NCBI RefSeq assembly: GCF_014644295.1
Contig: NZ_BMKK01000008.1
Location: 124,001-188,000 of the forward strand
Direction of reading: 5' to 3'
DNA length: 64,000 nucleotides
From: Emticicia aquatilis
GTDB taxonomy: Bacteria > Bacteroidota > Bacteroidia > Cytophagales > Spirosomataceae
Below are positions 39,132-47,262 of this stretch, in pieces. The translations under genes were made by a program, and so were the position numbers. The notes beneath the pieces were generated by a model that was given only the letters and a program-made list of their open reading frames with translations, ran no database searches and was not told the DNA's origin. Each line of letters begins with the position of its first letter. Position 1 is the stretch's first letter.

Positions 39132-41411
39132 ATGCTTCAATCAACTACTTCTCAGAAATACCGTTCGTTTTCATTACTATTTATTTTCTTTTTCTCAGGT
39201 TTTGCGGCTCTAATTTATCAAGTAATATGGCAGCGTTGGTTGGTATTTTATACAGGTATTAGTTCTGTCAGTATTAGTCTCATCGTATCTGCTTTTATGG
39301 CTGGCTTGGGCTTAGGCTACTTAGCAGGTGGTCAAATTGCCGATAAAGTTGGTAAAAATAAACCTATATTATTCTTTGTTTTGGCCGAGTTGGGAATTGG
39401 CATTTTTGCATTGGTCAGCAAATCAATCATTTATGATTGGCTCTATCAATCGAATATCCTCTCGGGAGGCTCGCCTTTTCAGACTTACCTGACTTTATTC
39501 TTGATTTTGCTTTTTCCTACATTTTTGATGGGGCTTTCGTTGCCTTTGCTATCAAAAGCATTTGAACAGAAAAATGCCGAAAATCAGGCCAGTTATATCA
39601 GTTTATTGTATTTTACGAATACTCTTGGAGCAGCCGCAGGAACATTTATTACAACCTTTATTCTGATTCGTGTTATTGGATTTGAAAATGCTGTGCGTTT
39701 GGGAGCATCATTCAATTTCCTTTGTGCTATTACGGCTGGGGTAATCTATTACTTCCAAAATCAAGATACGGAACCTGCAACAAGCCAGACTATTGAGACA
39801 GAAAAAGGCTTTACTTGGAACAGAAATTTTACGTACTGGATACTGCAATACACTGCCTCTGGATTCATGGCGATTTGTTTTGAGATTATCTGGTTTAGGA
39901 TGATAGAAACCATGATGAAATCTATTGCCCTTACGTTTTCGATTATTCTGACAATCTATTTGGCAATGATGGCGATTGGGACTTATACGGGTGTAAAAAT
40001 GGCTAAAAAATTGCAAAATAATCGCTTGAAGTTATTCTTAAACACCCAATACTTATTATATATCTACTCGATTGGTGCCATTTTGATTTTACAATGGGCA
40101 GTTTCTGATGTTTCGGCACTTTCATTTTTGTTTGAATATTTCCAAAGCTACGAAACATCCTTCGCTCCAAAAATTGCCATTTCAACAATGTTTGTGATTC
40201 CATTTTTTCTGATGGCTGTTCCGACATTTATTATGGGTTTCAGTTTTACTCTTTCTCAATTAATCATTCAAGATAAATTCGATGAAGTGGGCAGAAAAGT
40301 TGGTTGGTTACAGTTCGTAAACATTGTTGGTTCTACGATTGGGGCGTGGTTTGTTACCTTAATTGGCTTTAATCAACTCGGTACTGCACTGACTATCAAG
40401 TTAGTAAGTCTCATTGGTTTAGTTTATGTGGTGGCATTGCACCGTAATAAATTCAATAGTCTGCTATCAAGAATCCTGATGGGGGCTTCATTGATTTTGG
40501 TCATTGTGTTATTGCCGAATAATGAAAAACTTTGGATGAAACTCAGTGGTATGGCCGATGAAAAGGCATTTATCGTAAAGGAAGACGAAACTGCACTTTC
40601 ATTTATCAAAACACTTGGCACTGAATCTTATGTTTATGTCAATGGTTTGGGGCAAAGTATGTTTCCGTTTAAGAGTGATATTACACACTTTACATTGGGG
40701 GCGGTTCCTGCATTGATTCATCCAAATCCTGTCGATATCGGTATCGTTGGACTTGGTTCTGCTTGTACGCTCTATAATGCGGGCGGACGTGCCGAAACTC
40801 AATCTTTAGATTGTTTTGAGGTAATTGTAAATCAGCCAGAAGCGGTAAAAGAATATGTCAGACGAACAAACGATAGCACAGCTTTGTATATCATGAATGA
40901 TAAAAGAGTTAATGTGATTTTGCAAGATGGGCGATATTATTTGCATCAAAACCCGAAACTTTATGATATTTTGGAAGCAGATGCCTTACGTCCGAAATCA
41001 TCTTATTCTGGCAATCTATATTCGGTTGAATACTTCAAATTATTGAAATCAAGACTAAAGAAAGGTGGATTGGCCATCACGTGGGGAGCAACAGGCCGAA
41101 TTAGAAATGGTTTTGCGGAGGTTTTTCCGTATATCTATGAAATTGATGGCTTTATGATAATTGGTACTGACCAACCTTTGGAATTTGATGAAAACAAGAT
41201 TTTTGAGCGATTAGAAAATTCTTTCACAAAAAATCACTACGGACGTGCGGGCATTAAAGTTAGAGAGAACTTGGAGAAAGTAATAAAAAAGCGAGTGGTA
41301 TTACAAAATGGCACCGTACAAAAGGCAAAATCTTACAACTCTGATATGTGGCCCAAAGATGAGTTTGATTATGGAAAACTTTGGGAGAAAATTCTTGGCA
41401 AAGAAGATTGA
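39132..41411 (+). CDS. fused membrane transporter-like / spermidine synthase-like protein
   Basis: 759 residues. Residues 1-470 contain about 12 membrane helices (first block LIYQVIWQRWLVFYTGIS, then GLGLGYLAGGQIADKVG, the family signature) of the MFS-like half. Residues about 480-720 form a Rossmann domain with the spermidine-synthase pattern: GQSMFPFKSDITHFTLGAVP, the SAM-loop IVGLGSACTLYNAGG, CFEVIVNQPEAV, and NVILQDGRYYL. Key acidic residues of true spermidine synthases (DxxEP, GGGDG) are altered, so polyamine synthesis is doubtful. Such fusions occur in many bacteria with unproven function. Confidence 0.85.
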   Translation: MLQSTTSQKYRSFSLLFIFFFSGFAALIYQVIWQRWLVFYTGISSVSISLIVSAFMAGLGLGYLAGGQIADKVGKNKPILFFVLAELGIGIFALVSKSIIYDWLYQSNILSGGSPFQTYLTLFLILLFPTFLMGLSLPLLSKAFEQKNAENQASYISLLYFTNTLGAAAGTFITTFILIRVIGFENAVRLGASFNFLCAITAGVIYYFQNQDTEPATSQTIETEKGFTWNRNFTYWILQYTASGFMAICFEIIWFRMIETMMKSIALTFSIILTIYLAMMAIGTYTGVKMAKKLQNNRLKLFLNTQYLLYIYSIGAILILQWAVSDVSALSFLFEYFQSYETSFAPKIAISTMFVIPFFLMAVPTFIMGFSFTLSQLIIQDKFDEVGRKVGWLQFVNIVGSTIGAWFVTLIGFNQLGTALTIKLVSLIGLVYVVALHRNKFNSLLSRILMGASLILVIVLLPNNEKLWMKLSGMADEKAFIVKEDETALSFIKTLGTESYVYVNGLGQSMFPFKSDITHFTLGAVPALIHPNPVDIGIVGLGSACTLYNAGGRAETQSLDCFEVIVNQPEAVKEYVRRTNDSTALYIMNDKRVNVILQDGRYYLHQNPKLYDILEADALRPKSSYSGNLYSVEYFKLLKSRLKKGGLAITWGATGRIRNGFAEVFPYIYEIDGFMIIGTDQPLEFDENKIFERLENSFTKNHYGRAGIKVRENLEKVIKKRVVLQNGTVQKAKSYNSDMWPKDEFDYGKLWEKILGKED

Positions 41412-41474
41412 TTTTGAGTAACCTTCATACTTATTTTTTGAATTTTAACGTTTACTTTTCATAAAAGCAATGTT

Positions 41475-42182
41475 ATGTATTCACGTATTCTTATCGCAAT
41501 AAGTTTGTTTTTTGTATTAGCATGTAGCAAAACAGAAACACCAACACCCGTTGATACGACTTGGCAACCAAGTACGATTGATGGGCAATTTGTGTTTAAT
41601 ACTTTTAAGAGTGCTGGGCTGGGCGGCAGTAGAGGCAAGATACAAAAGTGGCCTCAAAGTGAGGTATATTACTGGTTCGATACAGAAGGAACAGGAACAA
41701 GTAGCCTTGTAGCAATTTCGGACAGTGTTTTTAGTCAGATTAATCAATATAGTCAATCGACGAGATTTATTAAAACTGCCGATGAATCGAAGGCCAATAT
41801 TAAGATTTTCTCAGGGCGTGATACTGAGTTTGAAGCGAAGTATAAATTAAGTTTGCAAGGCGAATTACAAGTTGGTGGAACTGCTTTTATGTCGATTTCG
41901 AGTTCAAAAAACGAACTTGAGAAGGTCGTAATTTGGGTAACAAGTGTTTTCCCAATGCTTGACCGCCGATTGATAAGTCGCCACGAGATTGGTCATGCGA
42001 TTGGCTTTTCGCACGTACCGACTAAACGCTCAATCATGTGGGATACGATTGATTTAGAATATAACCCAACCGATTATACTGATGTTGATAAGAACTATAT
42101 CAAAATCCTTTATGATAGTCGCTCAAAGGCAGGTATGACACATGAAGATTTATTCCCTGTTTATAAGGATGTATTGAAGTAA
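41475..42182 (+). CDS. matrixin-type zinc metalloprotease lipoprotein
   Basis: 235 residues, exported and probably lipidated (ISLFFVLACSK, lipobox LACS). The catalytic block RHEIGHAIGFSHVPTKRSIM gives HExxHxxGxxH zinc ligands plus the Met-turn (SIM), the metzincin/matrixin signature. The preceding strands (VYYWFDTEG; ANIKIFSGRD; VVIWVTSVFP) fit a small M10-type catalytic domain without propeptide. It should act at the outer membrane or cell surface; the substrate is unknown. Confidence 0.88.
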   Translation: MYSRILIAISLFFVLACSKTETPTPVDTTWQPSTIDGQFVFNTFKSAGLGGSRGKIQKWPQSEVYYWFDTEGTGTSSLVAISDSVFSQINQYSQSTRFIKTADESKANIKIFSGRDTEFEAKYKLSLQGELQVGGTAFMSISSSKNELEKVVIWVTSVFPMLDRRLISRHEIGHAIGFSHVPTKRSIMWDTIDLEYNPTDYTDVDKNYIKILYDSRSKAGMTHEDLFPVYKDVLK

Positions 42183-42304
42183 ACATAAATACCTTATTAT
42201 CAGATACCTTTAGATAATTTTTCAAAATAATAAATAGATGATTCAAACCTTTTTACAGATATTTGAATCAATGTAGGAAAACGCACCTCCATACCTATTA
42301 TTAA

Positions 42305-43705
42305 ATGAAAAACTATACTTTACTGGTACTGCTGATTTTTATCATCGGTTGTTCACACAATAACAATGAAATTATACCAAACAAACAGCTTCATTACACA
42401 AATAACGACACACCCGCCTTTCTGGCTGACTCAATGCTTGTCGAGGGATACTTCAATCAATTTTCGTTTCTACAAGAAGATACCGCTTATTTACACCTTA
42501 ATTCAAAAGTCATTTTAAAAAATGCTACTTTAGGAATTTATGATGTAAACAAACAGCTCAAAGATTATATCAAGTGTGATATTATACCACAAAAAATAGC
42601 CAACACCGACCCTTACAAAAACGGTTATGGCTACAAAGTATCATACAAATACATCATTCCATCAAACCTCAAAAGTGGGCTTTATTTTTTAGCTAATAAT
42701 ATGCCTTTTTTAGTTAAAAATGGTAGTACAAGCAAGCCAAAGATAGCTATCGTTCATCCAAGCAACACCGACATTGCCTACAACAAAAATGGAGGAATGA
42801 GTTATTACTATCCTTCTCACCAAAATCGAGCGAGGGTTTTATCGAAAGAACGCCCGTGGACATTCTCTGAAAATGGAAATAGTACGAGTTTTTATCAATG
42901 GCTTGGTAGTTTACCCTACTCGTTTGATTTTTTATCGGATGAAGACATCGAAGATTATAATAGAATTAAAGATTATCAGATTTTGATATTTATTGGTCAT
43001 TCAGAATACTGGACTCGCACCGCTCGACTGAATTTCGATAAGTTTATCAATGAAAATCATCATGCAATCATGCTTTCGGGTAATAGTATGTATTGGCAGG
43101 CTCGATACGACGTTAAAACCCCAAGTCAGCAGATTTGTTATAAATATGATGCCTTTACAAGCGACCCAATCAGTGATATTTTACTTAAAACTGGCCGTTG
43201 GGAAGATGCACGTTTAAATTTGAATCCATTGCTTTCGATAGGTAGTAATTATTATACTTATGGAGGATTTCAGAATCCTGCTAAAGTTGGTTTTGGTGGA
43301 TATAAGATTTTAAAGCCACAAAATGAGCTTTTCAAAGGCTTAAATTTTAAATACAATGATGTGATGAAATTTGCTGCCGACGAATATGACGGAGCTAAAC
43401 TAAGTTATGTCAAAAATCCTGCAAATGGAGCTGATGTTTATCCTGTTTATGATAATGTGGCTACCAATTTCTATAAAGTACAGCTTTTGGCTTATGATTT
43501 GGCAGTGCCTGATTGGGGTGGAAATGATGTACATTCAGGGGGGCTTATTATCTTGAAGAAAAAAGCTACTTCGGGAGTAATTATCAACGTAGGAGCTTCT
43601 AACTGGTGCAAAGAAATCAGTAAACCTGAAATCAAGAAGATTACTACTAACGCCATAGAAATTCTTCAAAAGAGTGATAAGGAGTTGGAGGGATTGTTTA
43701 ATTAA
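42305..43705 (+). CDS. N,N-dimethylformamidase beta-subunit-like lipoprotein
   Basis: 466 residues, lipoprotein signal (LLIFIIGCSHNNN). After an N-terminal beta domain, the C-terminal two thirds match the DMFase large-subunit-like C-terminal fold: IAIVHPSNTDIAYNKNGGMS, RPWTFSENG, a Rossmann-like strand ILIFIGHSEYWT, INENHHAIMLSGNSMYWQAR, and a late AADEYDGA plus SGVIINVGASNW. Members outside true DMFases are common in Bacteroidota and have unknown substrates. The export signal argues against a cytosolic amidase. It is not clearly in an operon with the matrixin gene, which lies 122 nt upstream. Confidence 0.8.
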   Translation: MKNYTLLVLLIFIIGCSHNNNEIIPNKQLHYTNNDTPAFLADSMLVEGYFNQFSFLQEDTAYLHLNSKVILKNATLGIYDVNKQLKDYIKCDIIPQKIANTDPYKNGYGYKVSYKYIIPSNLKSGLYFLANNMPFLVKNGSTSKPKIAIVHPSNTDIAYNKNGGMSYYYPSHQNRARVLSKERPWTFSENGNSTSFYQWLGSLPYSFDFLSDEDIEDYNRIKDYQILIFIGHSEYWTRTARLNFDKFINENHHAIMLSGNSMYWQARYDVKTPSQQICYKYDAFTSDPISDILLKTGRWEDARLNLNPLLSIGSNYYTYGGFQNPAKVGFGGYKILKPQNELFKGLNFKYNDVMKFAADEYDGAKLSYVKNPANGADVYPVYDNVATNFYKVQLLAYDLAVPDWGGNDVHSGGLIILKKKATSGVIINVGASNWCKEISKPEIKKITTNAIEILQKSDKELEGLFN

Positions 43706-43757
43706 GCAGGATACAAAATCATATTGAAGTACGTAATGTGTAGTCCTGCTTTTTATT
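43704..43757. terminator. probable terminator between convergent genes
   Basis: AAGCAGGA (43704-43711) / TCCTGCTT (43744-43751) with a 32-nt loop containing a small TAC/GTA pair, then a T-rich tract. Confidence 0.6.
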
Positions 43758-43764
43758 TTTTTAT

Positions 43765-43926
43765 TCAATACTTAGTTGAAAATAGTTGGAGTTTTTGTGG
43801 TTGTTGATAACCTAATTGTGCGATAGTTTTCTTTATTTTTTCGGTAGCCTGCTTTTTATTTTCGGCGGCCATGAAGTCGTGAATTTTAAAATCTTTAGCT
43901 TCTGCTTTGTATTCGTAGATTTTCAT
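43765..43926 (-). CDS. small conserved-looking cytosolic protein (53 residues)
   Basis: ATG at 43924-43926 (reverse strand), TGA at 43765-43767. The product starts MKIYEYKAEAKDFKIHDFMA and continues with a Lys-rich helix (AENKKQATEKIKKTIAQLGY) and ends LQLFSTKY. Amino-acid composition and the alternating strand-helix pattern look protein-like, and it fills the otherwise empty gap 43758-43997. I recognise no family; two short strands flanking a helix would suit a small DNA- or RNA-binding or adaptor fold, but this is a guess. Confidence 0.6.
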   Translation of the reverse strand: MKIYEYKAEAKDFKIHDFMAAENKKQATEKIKKTIAQLGYQQPQKLQLFSTKY

Positions 43927-43997
43927 TTTTTTTAATTATGATAAAGATTTAGAACTACTGTTTATAAATCTTTTCTCAATAATTAGGTCAGAAGCCT

Positions 43998-44816
43998 TTA
44001 GAAAATCTTTTTCAGAAAATACAAGAGAGATAAATTTTGTGTAGGTTGGTTGAAACTATTAGACAGTTGTTTCTGGGTTACAATCTTTAACATACCACCA
44101 GTCAGAAAACATATTCCTGAAATTGTAAGTGCATCTTCCCAAAAGTTGATAAGGGCGAACTTATTATGGAATATTGAAAGCCCTGCAACCACACAAGAAG
44201 CTATAACAAGACATACTCCAATAAAAAGTAAAAAATAAGTTGTATCGTTTACTGCTCTTATGAATATGATGATAAAAATGAAACCTAAAAGAAAAACAAC
44301 TGTTACCGAGAGTGGGGCATGCAAATCATTGATGTAAGGCAAAAAATTAGTAGTAAAGTAAAGAATCGACAATAAAATCACAAAAACACCAAGTATTAAA
44401 ACCCATTTTGTTCCCAAAAAGAGGTACTCATTGTTTCGTTTAATACTTAGAAGTAGAAATGTAAGTGAAAATATCGAGATAAGCATTTCTATTGCAATAC
44501 CTACTTGATTATGTCGCCAAATGGGTATTAAACTACCTAATGCAGTGCAATTCAAGAAAATGATGAAATAAATATCTTGAGTTGTGAGTGCTTTTTTTCG
44601 ATAAGAATAATAAAAAAAAGTACTAAAAAGGCAAAAAGAGACATTTACCATGATTCTTAGATTCGTTTCGAGAAAAAACGCCACAATCAGGTATAGGAAA
44701 AGTATCGTATAGTATGCAAGCAGTTTGTTATCCTTCATGTTGCTGAAAGATTTAGTTGTGGCAATAATAAATAAAAAACTTAATATTTCAAGAAAGTGCC
44801 TTATTTTATATTGCAA
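43998..44816 (-). CDS. polytopic membrane protein of unknown function
   Basis: 272 residues with about eight hydrophobic helices and short polar loops, e.g. LLAYYTILFLYLIVAFFL, IYFIIFLNCTALGSLIPIW, WVLILGVFVILLSILYF and VTVVFLLGFIFIIIFI, ending in a basic tail. The first 26 residues contain another hydrophobic stretch; an internal Met (MKDNKLL, 44738) may be the true start. The size and helix pattern recall YhhN/TMEM86-type or histidine-kinase sensor membrane modules, but I see no diagnostic motif. The upstream region is shared with the divergent small gene at 44906. Confidence 0.65.
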   Translation of the reverse strand: MQYKIRHFLEILSFLFIIATTKSFSNMKDNKLLAYYTILFLYLIVAFFLETNLRIMVNVSFCLFSTFFYYSYRKKALTTQDIYFIIFLNCTALGSLIPIWRHNQVGIAIEMLISIFSLTFLLLSIKRNNEYLFLGTKWVLILGVFVILLSILYFTTNFLPYINDLHAPLSVTVVFLLGFIFIIIFIRAVNDTTYFLLFIGVCLVIASCVVAGLSIFHNKFALINFWEDALTISGICFLTGGMLKIVTQKQLSNSFNQPTQNLSLLYFLKKIF

Positions 44817-44872
44817 ATATTTATTAAACGTATTGCAAATGCCGAGATAGGCGTGTTATGAAGTAATTCTAC

Positions 44873-44880
44873 TAACTTTG
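44873..44880 (+). promoter_or_regulatory. -7 element (TAACTTTG)
   Basis: Exact TAnnTTTG match 26 nt upstream of the small gene at 44906; no matching -33 TTG. Confidence 0.5.
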
Positions 44881-44905
44881 TGTATCGAAATCAAAGTATC
44901 ATAGA

Positions 44906-45124
44906 ATGAAAAATTTTAATCTTAAATCATACCATGTAAGAGGAATGAATGCCTCGACTGAAGCAGAAAAACAAGCAATTAATCAAGAACTGAAAACGTT
45001 ATACGAAAGTCTTTCGGAAGAAGATAAAAAGGATTTTAATGAGCAGTTACAATCATTTCTGATAAAAGAAATGGCTGCCATCAAATCGGTCTATGATGCT
45101 ACACAAACAGATGATTTGAATTGA
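44906..45124 (+). CDS. small hypothetical helical protein (72 residues)
   Basis: Starts MKNFNLKSYHVRGMNASTEA, then a strongly helical charged segment (EKQAINQELKTLYESLSEED) and KEMAAIKSVYDATQTDDLN. Cytosolic; its composition and preceding -7 element support a real gene. No family recognised. The Lys/Glu pattern suggests a helical bundle or coiled coil. Confidence 0.65.
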   Translation: MKNFNLKSYHVRGMNASTEAEKQAINQELKTLYESLSEEDKKDFNEQLQSFLIKEMAAIKSVYDATQTDDLN

Positions 45125-45126
45125 TT

Positions 45127-45155
45127 TAAAAAAAGCCCTCCCCAATCGGGGAGGG
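45127..45155 (-). terminator. terminator of glyS (minus strand)
   Basis: CCCTCCCC (45136-45143), loop AATC, GGGGAGGG (45148-45155); read on the minus strand it is followed by seven T. It also lies just after the small plus-strand gene. Confidence 0.88.
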
Positions 45156-45165
45156 TTGGGTGGGG

Positions 45166-46668
45166 CTATATCGCTTCCAAAATTCTCTCCATGCTCACTG
45201 CATAACCAATCTTCTCTTTCAATTCTGATATCGAAACACGCTCTTGGGTCATTGAGTCACGGTGACGAATCGTTACGGTATCATCTTCCATCGTTTGGTA
45301 ATCAACCGCAATACAAAATGGCGTTCCGATTAAATCTTGACGAGTATAACGCTTACCAATGGCACCGCCATCATCATAAACCGTACGGAACGATGATTTC
45401 AAAGAATTGGCAATGGCTTCACCTTTTTCGGCCAAACCATCTTTCTTCACCAATGGCAATACCGCCGCTTTGATTGGAGCCAAAGCTGGGTGCAGTTTCA
45501 AGTAAACTCTTTCTTTATCTTCTTTACCTTCTTCGTTGCTCGGAATCGTTTCTTTCGTGAACGCATTACAGAAAGTTGCCAAGAATAAACGGTCGGCACC
45601 TACCGAAGTTTCCACTACGTGCGGAATATAGTTTCCGTAAGGTTTGCCATTTTCGTCGAGGTCTGCATCAAAATACTGTTGTTTTTTCTTCGATAATTCT
45701 TGGTGATTTCTCAAATCGAAATCTCCACGAGCATGAATACCTTCGATTTCTCTGAAGCCGAATGGGAATTCAAACTCAATATCAACCGCAGCACTGGCGT
45801 AGTGAGCCAATTTTTCGTGGTCGTGGTATTTGAGTTTTTCGGCAGGAAGACCTATCGCTTTATGGAATTTCAAACGGGTTTCTTTCCAGCTATTATACCA
45901 ATGCTGTGAAGTGTCAGGGCGAATGAAAAATTGCATTTCCATTTGTTCGAACTCACGCATACGGAAAATAAACTGACGAGCCACAATCTCGTTTCTGAAA
46001 GCTTTTCCGATTTGGGCAATACCAAAAGGTACTTTCATACGTCCACTTTTTTGTACGTTCAAGAAGTTTACAAAAATTCCTTGGGCAGTTTCTGGACGTA
46101 AATAAATCAAACTCGAATCTTCGGCAACCGAACCCACTTGTGTCGAGAACATGAGGTTAAACTGACGAACTTCTGTCCAATTTAAAGTTTTCGAGATTGG
46201 ACAAACGATGTTTTCTGAGATAATTAAGTTTCTCACACCTTCCAAATCTTCAGCACCCAACAATCTACCCATTTCGTTGAGCAAATTTTGAGCCTTTTCG
46301 GTTTCGCCAGCTTTGGTATATTCTTCGGCTTTTCCTTCCAAAAGTTGGTCGGCACGGTAGCGTTTTTTGCTGTCTTTGTTATCAATCATTGGGTCGTTGA
46401 AGCCATCTACGTGACCCGACGCTTTCCACGTAAGAGGGTGCATGAAAATAGCGGCATCAATCCCCACAATATTATCGTGAAGTTGGGTCATGGCTTTCCA
46501 CCACGCCGTTTTGAGGTTGTTTTTTAGTTCAACGCCATTCTGACCGTAGTCATAAACGGCTTGAAGTCCATCATAAATTTCGGACGAAGGAAACACGAAG
46601 CCATATTCTTTTGCATGGCTAATAATGTCTTGGAGACTGGTGGCAGGAGCTGCGGCTGGTTGACTCAT
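45166..46668 (-). CDS. glyS: glycyl-tRNA synthetase, homodimeric class II type
   Basis: 500 residues. It charges tRNA-Gly with glycine. This is the alpha2 (archaeal/eukaryal-like) form, common in Bacteroidota, not the bacterial alpha2beta2 GlyQS. Class II motifs: motif 1 region (FPSSEIYDGLQAVYDYGQNG and HPLTWKASGHVDGFNDPM), motif 2 with FGIAQIGKAFRNEI and RMREFEQMEMQFF, motif 3 PHVVETSVGADRLFLA, and a C-terminal anticodon-binding domain (APIKAAVLPL, GKRYTRQDLIGTPFCIAVD, DTVTIRHRDSMTQ). Its start is only 27 nt downstream of the HNH nuclease gene on the same strand, so it may depend on that transcript or on a promoter inside it. Confidence 0.96.
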   Translation of the reverse strand: MSQPAAAPATSLQDIISHAKEYGFVFPSSEIYDGLQAVYDYGQNGVELKNNLKTAWWKAMTQLHDNIVGIDAAIFMHPLTWKASGHVDGFNDPMIDNKDSKKRYRADQLLEGKAEEYTKAGETEKAQNLLNEMGRLLGAEDLEGVRNLIISENIVCPISKTLNWTEVRQFNLMFSTQVGSVAEDSSLIYLRPETAQGIFVNFLNVQKSGRMKVPFGIAQIGKAFRNEIVARQFIFRMREFEQMEMQFFIRPDTSQHWYNSWKETRLKFHKAIGLPAEKLKYHDHEKLAHYASAAVDIEFEFPFGFREIEGIHARGDFDLRNHQELSKKKQQYFDADLDENGKPYGNYIPHVVETSVGADRLFLATFCNAFTKETIPSNEEGKEDKERVYLKLHPALAPIKAAVLPLVKKDGLAEKGEAIANSLKSSFRTVYDDGGAIGKRYTRQDLIGTPFCIAVDYQTMEDDTVTIRHRDSMTQERVSISELKEKIGYAVSMERILEAI

Positions 46669-46695
46669 TTTTATTGTTAATTTTTAAGCACTATA

Positions 46696-47262
46696 CTAAT
46701 AACCATATCTGTATGGTCTTTCATCAAGCGGAGTATTAAGTTTAATTTCTTTTTTTATTGCTTTTAGGAGGTTAATTGGTTTATTTCCAATATTTAAGCG
46801 TAATATATCTCTTGTTATTTTAGCTCGTTCTTGATTTTCTACTGGTTTTGATTCATTAGGAATAATTTCCCCTGTAAATGAATCAAATCTAAAATAATCT
46901 TCAAATTTATAATCTAATTCGTCAGGTTTTAACATGAGTGGGTCATAATTATTGCCCTTTTTATTACATTCATTACACGAAGGAAATAGATTACTGTATG
47001 TAAAAGCAATTTGAGATTCAATAGTTTTTGGAACAAAATGGTCAATTTCAAAGCCTTTATCGTCTTTTAATGGATGACAATCACAATAAGCACAATGGTC
47101 ATTATTGCATAAAAAGAGTGCTTGTTTTATTACTTTTTCTTTACCTTTCCAAGACCAACTACTGCTTTTCTTCGTTTCTGCATATTTAGCAGTCCACCAT
47201 TCTCCGAGCGATTTTTCTTCCTGTGGGCTTAGTGGATTCGCACCTCTAAGAAATGGTATCAT
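46696..47262 (-). CDS. ptuB: HNH endonuclease, PtuB-like (Septu defence)
   Basis: 188 residues. A Cys4/HNH zinc-finger nuclease: CAYC (Cys57, Cys60), EIDHFVPK with Asp74-His75, NLFPSCNECN with Asn91, Cys96 and Cys99. The following DPLMLKPDE...FDSFTGEIIP segment is typical of the TIGR02646/PtuB-like group. It overlaps the upstream ATPase gene by four nt (translational coupling). In Septu systems PtuA (ATPase) and PtuB (HNH) together restrict phage; here the same gene order is seen. A stand-alone HNH role is possible, but the coupling makes Septu likelier. Confidence 0.85.
   Translation of the reverse strand: MIPFLRGANPLSPQEEKSLGEWWTAKYAETKKSSSWSWKGKEKVIKQALFLCNNDHCAYCDCHPLKDDKGFEIDHFVPKTIESQIAFTYSNLFPSCNECNKKGNNYDPLMLKPDELDYKFEDYFRFDSFTGEIIPNESKPVENQERAKITRDILRLNIGNKPINLLKAIKKEIKLNTPLDERPYRYGY

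Noticed and set aside
39132-41411. Functional spermidine synthase
   Set aside because: The GGGDG and DxxEP-type residues needed for substrate and SAM binding are altered, so only the fold is claimed.
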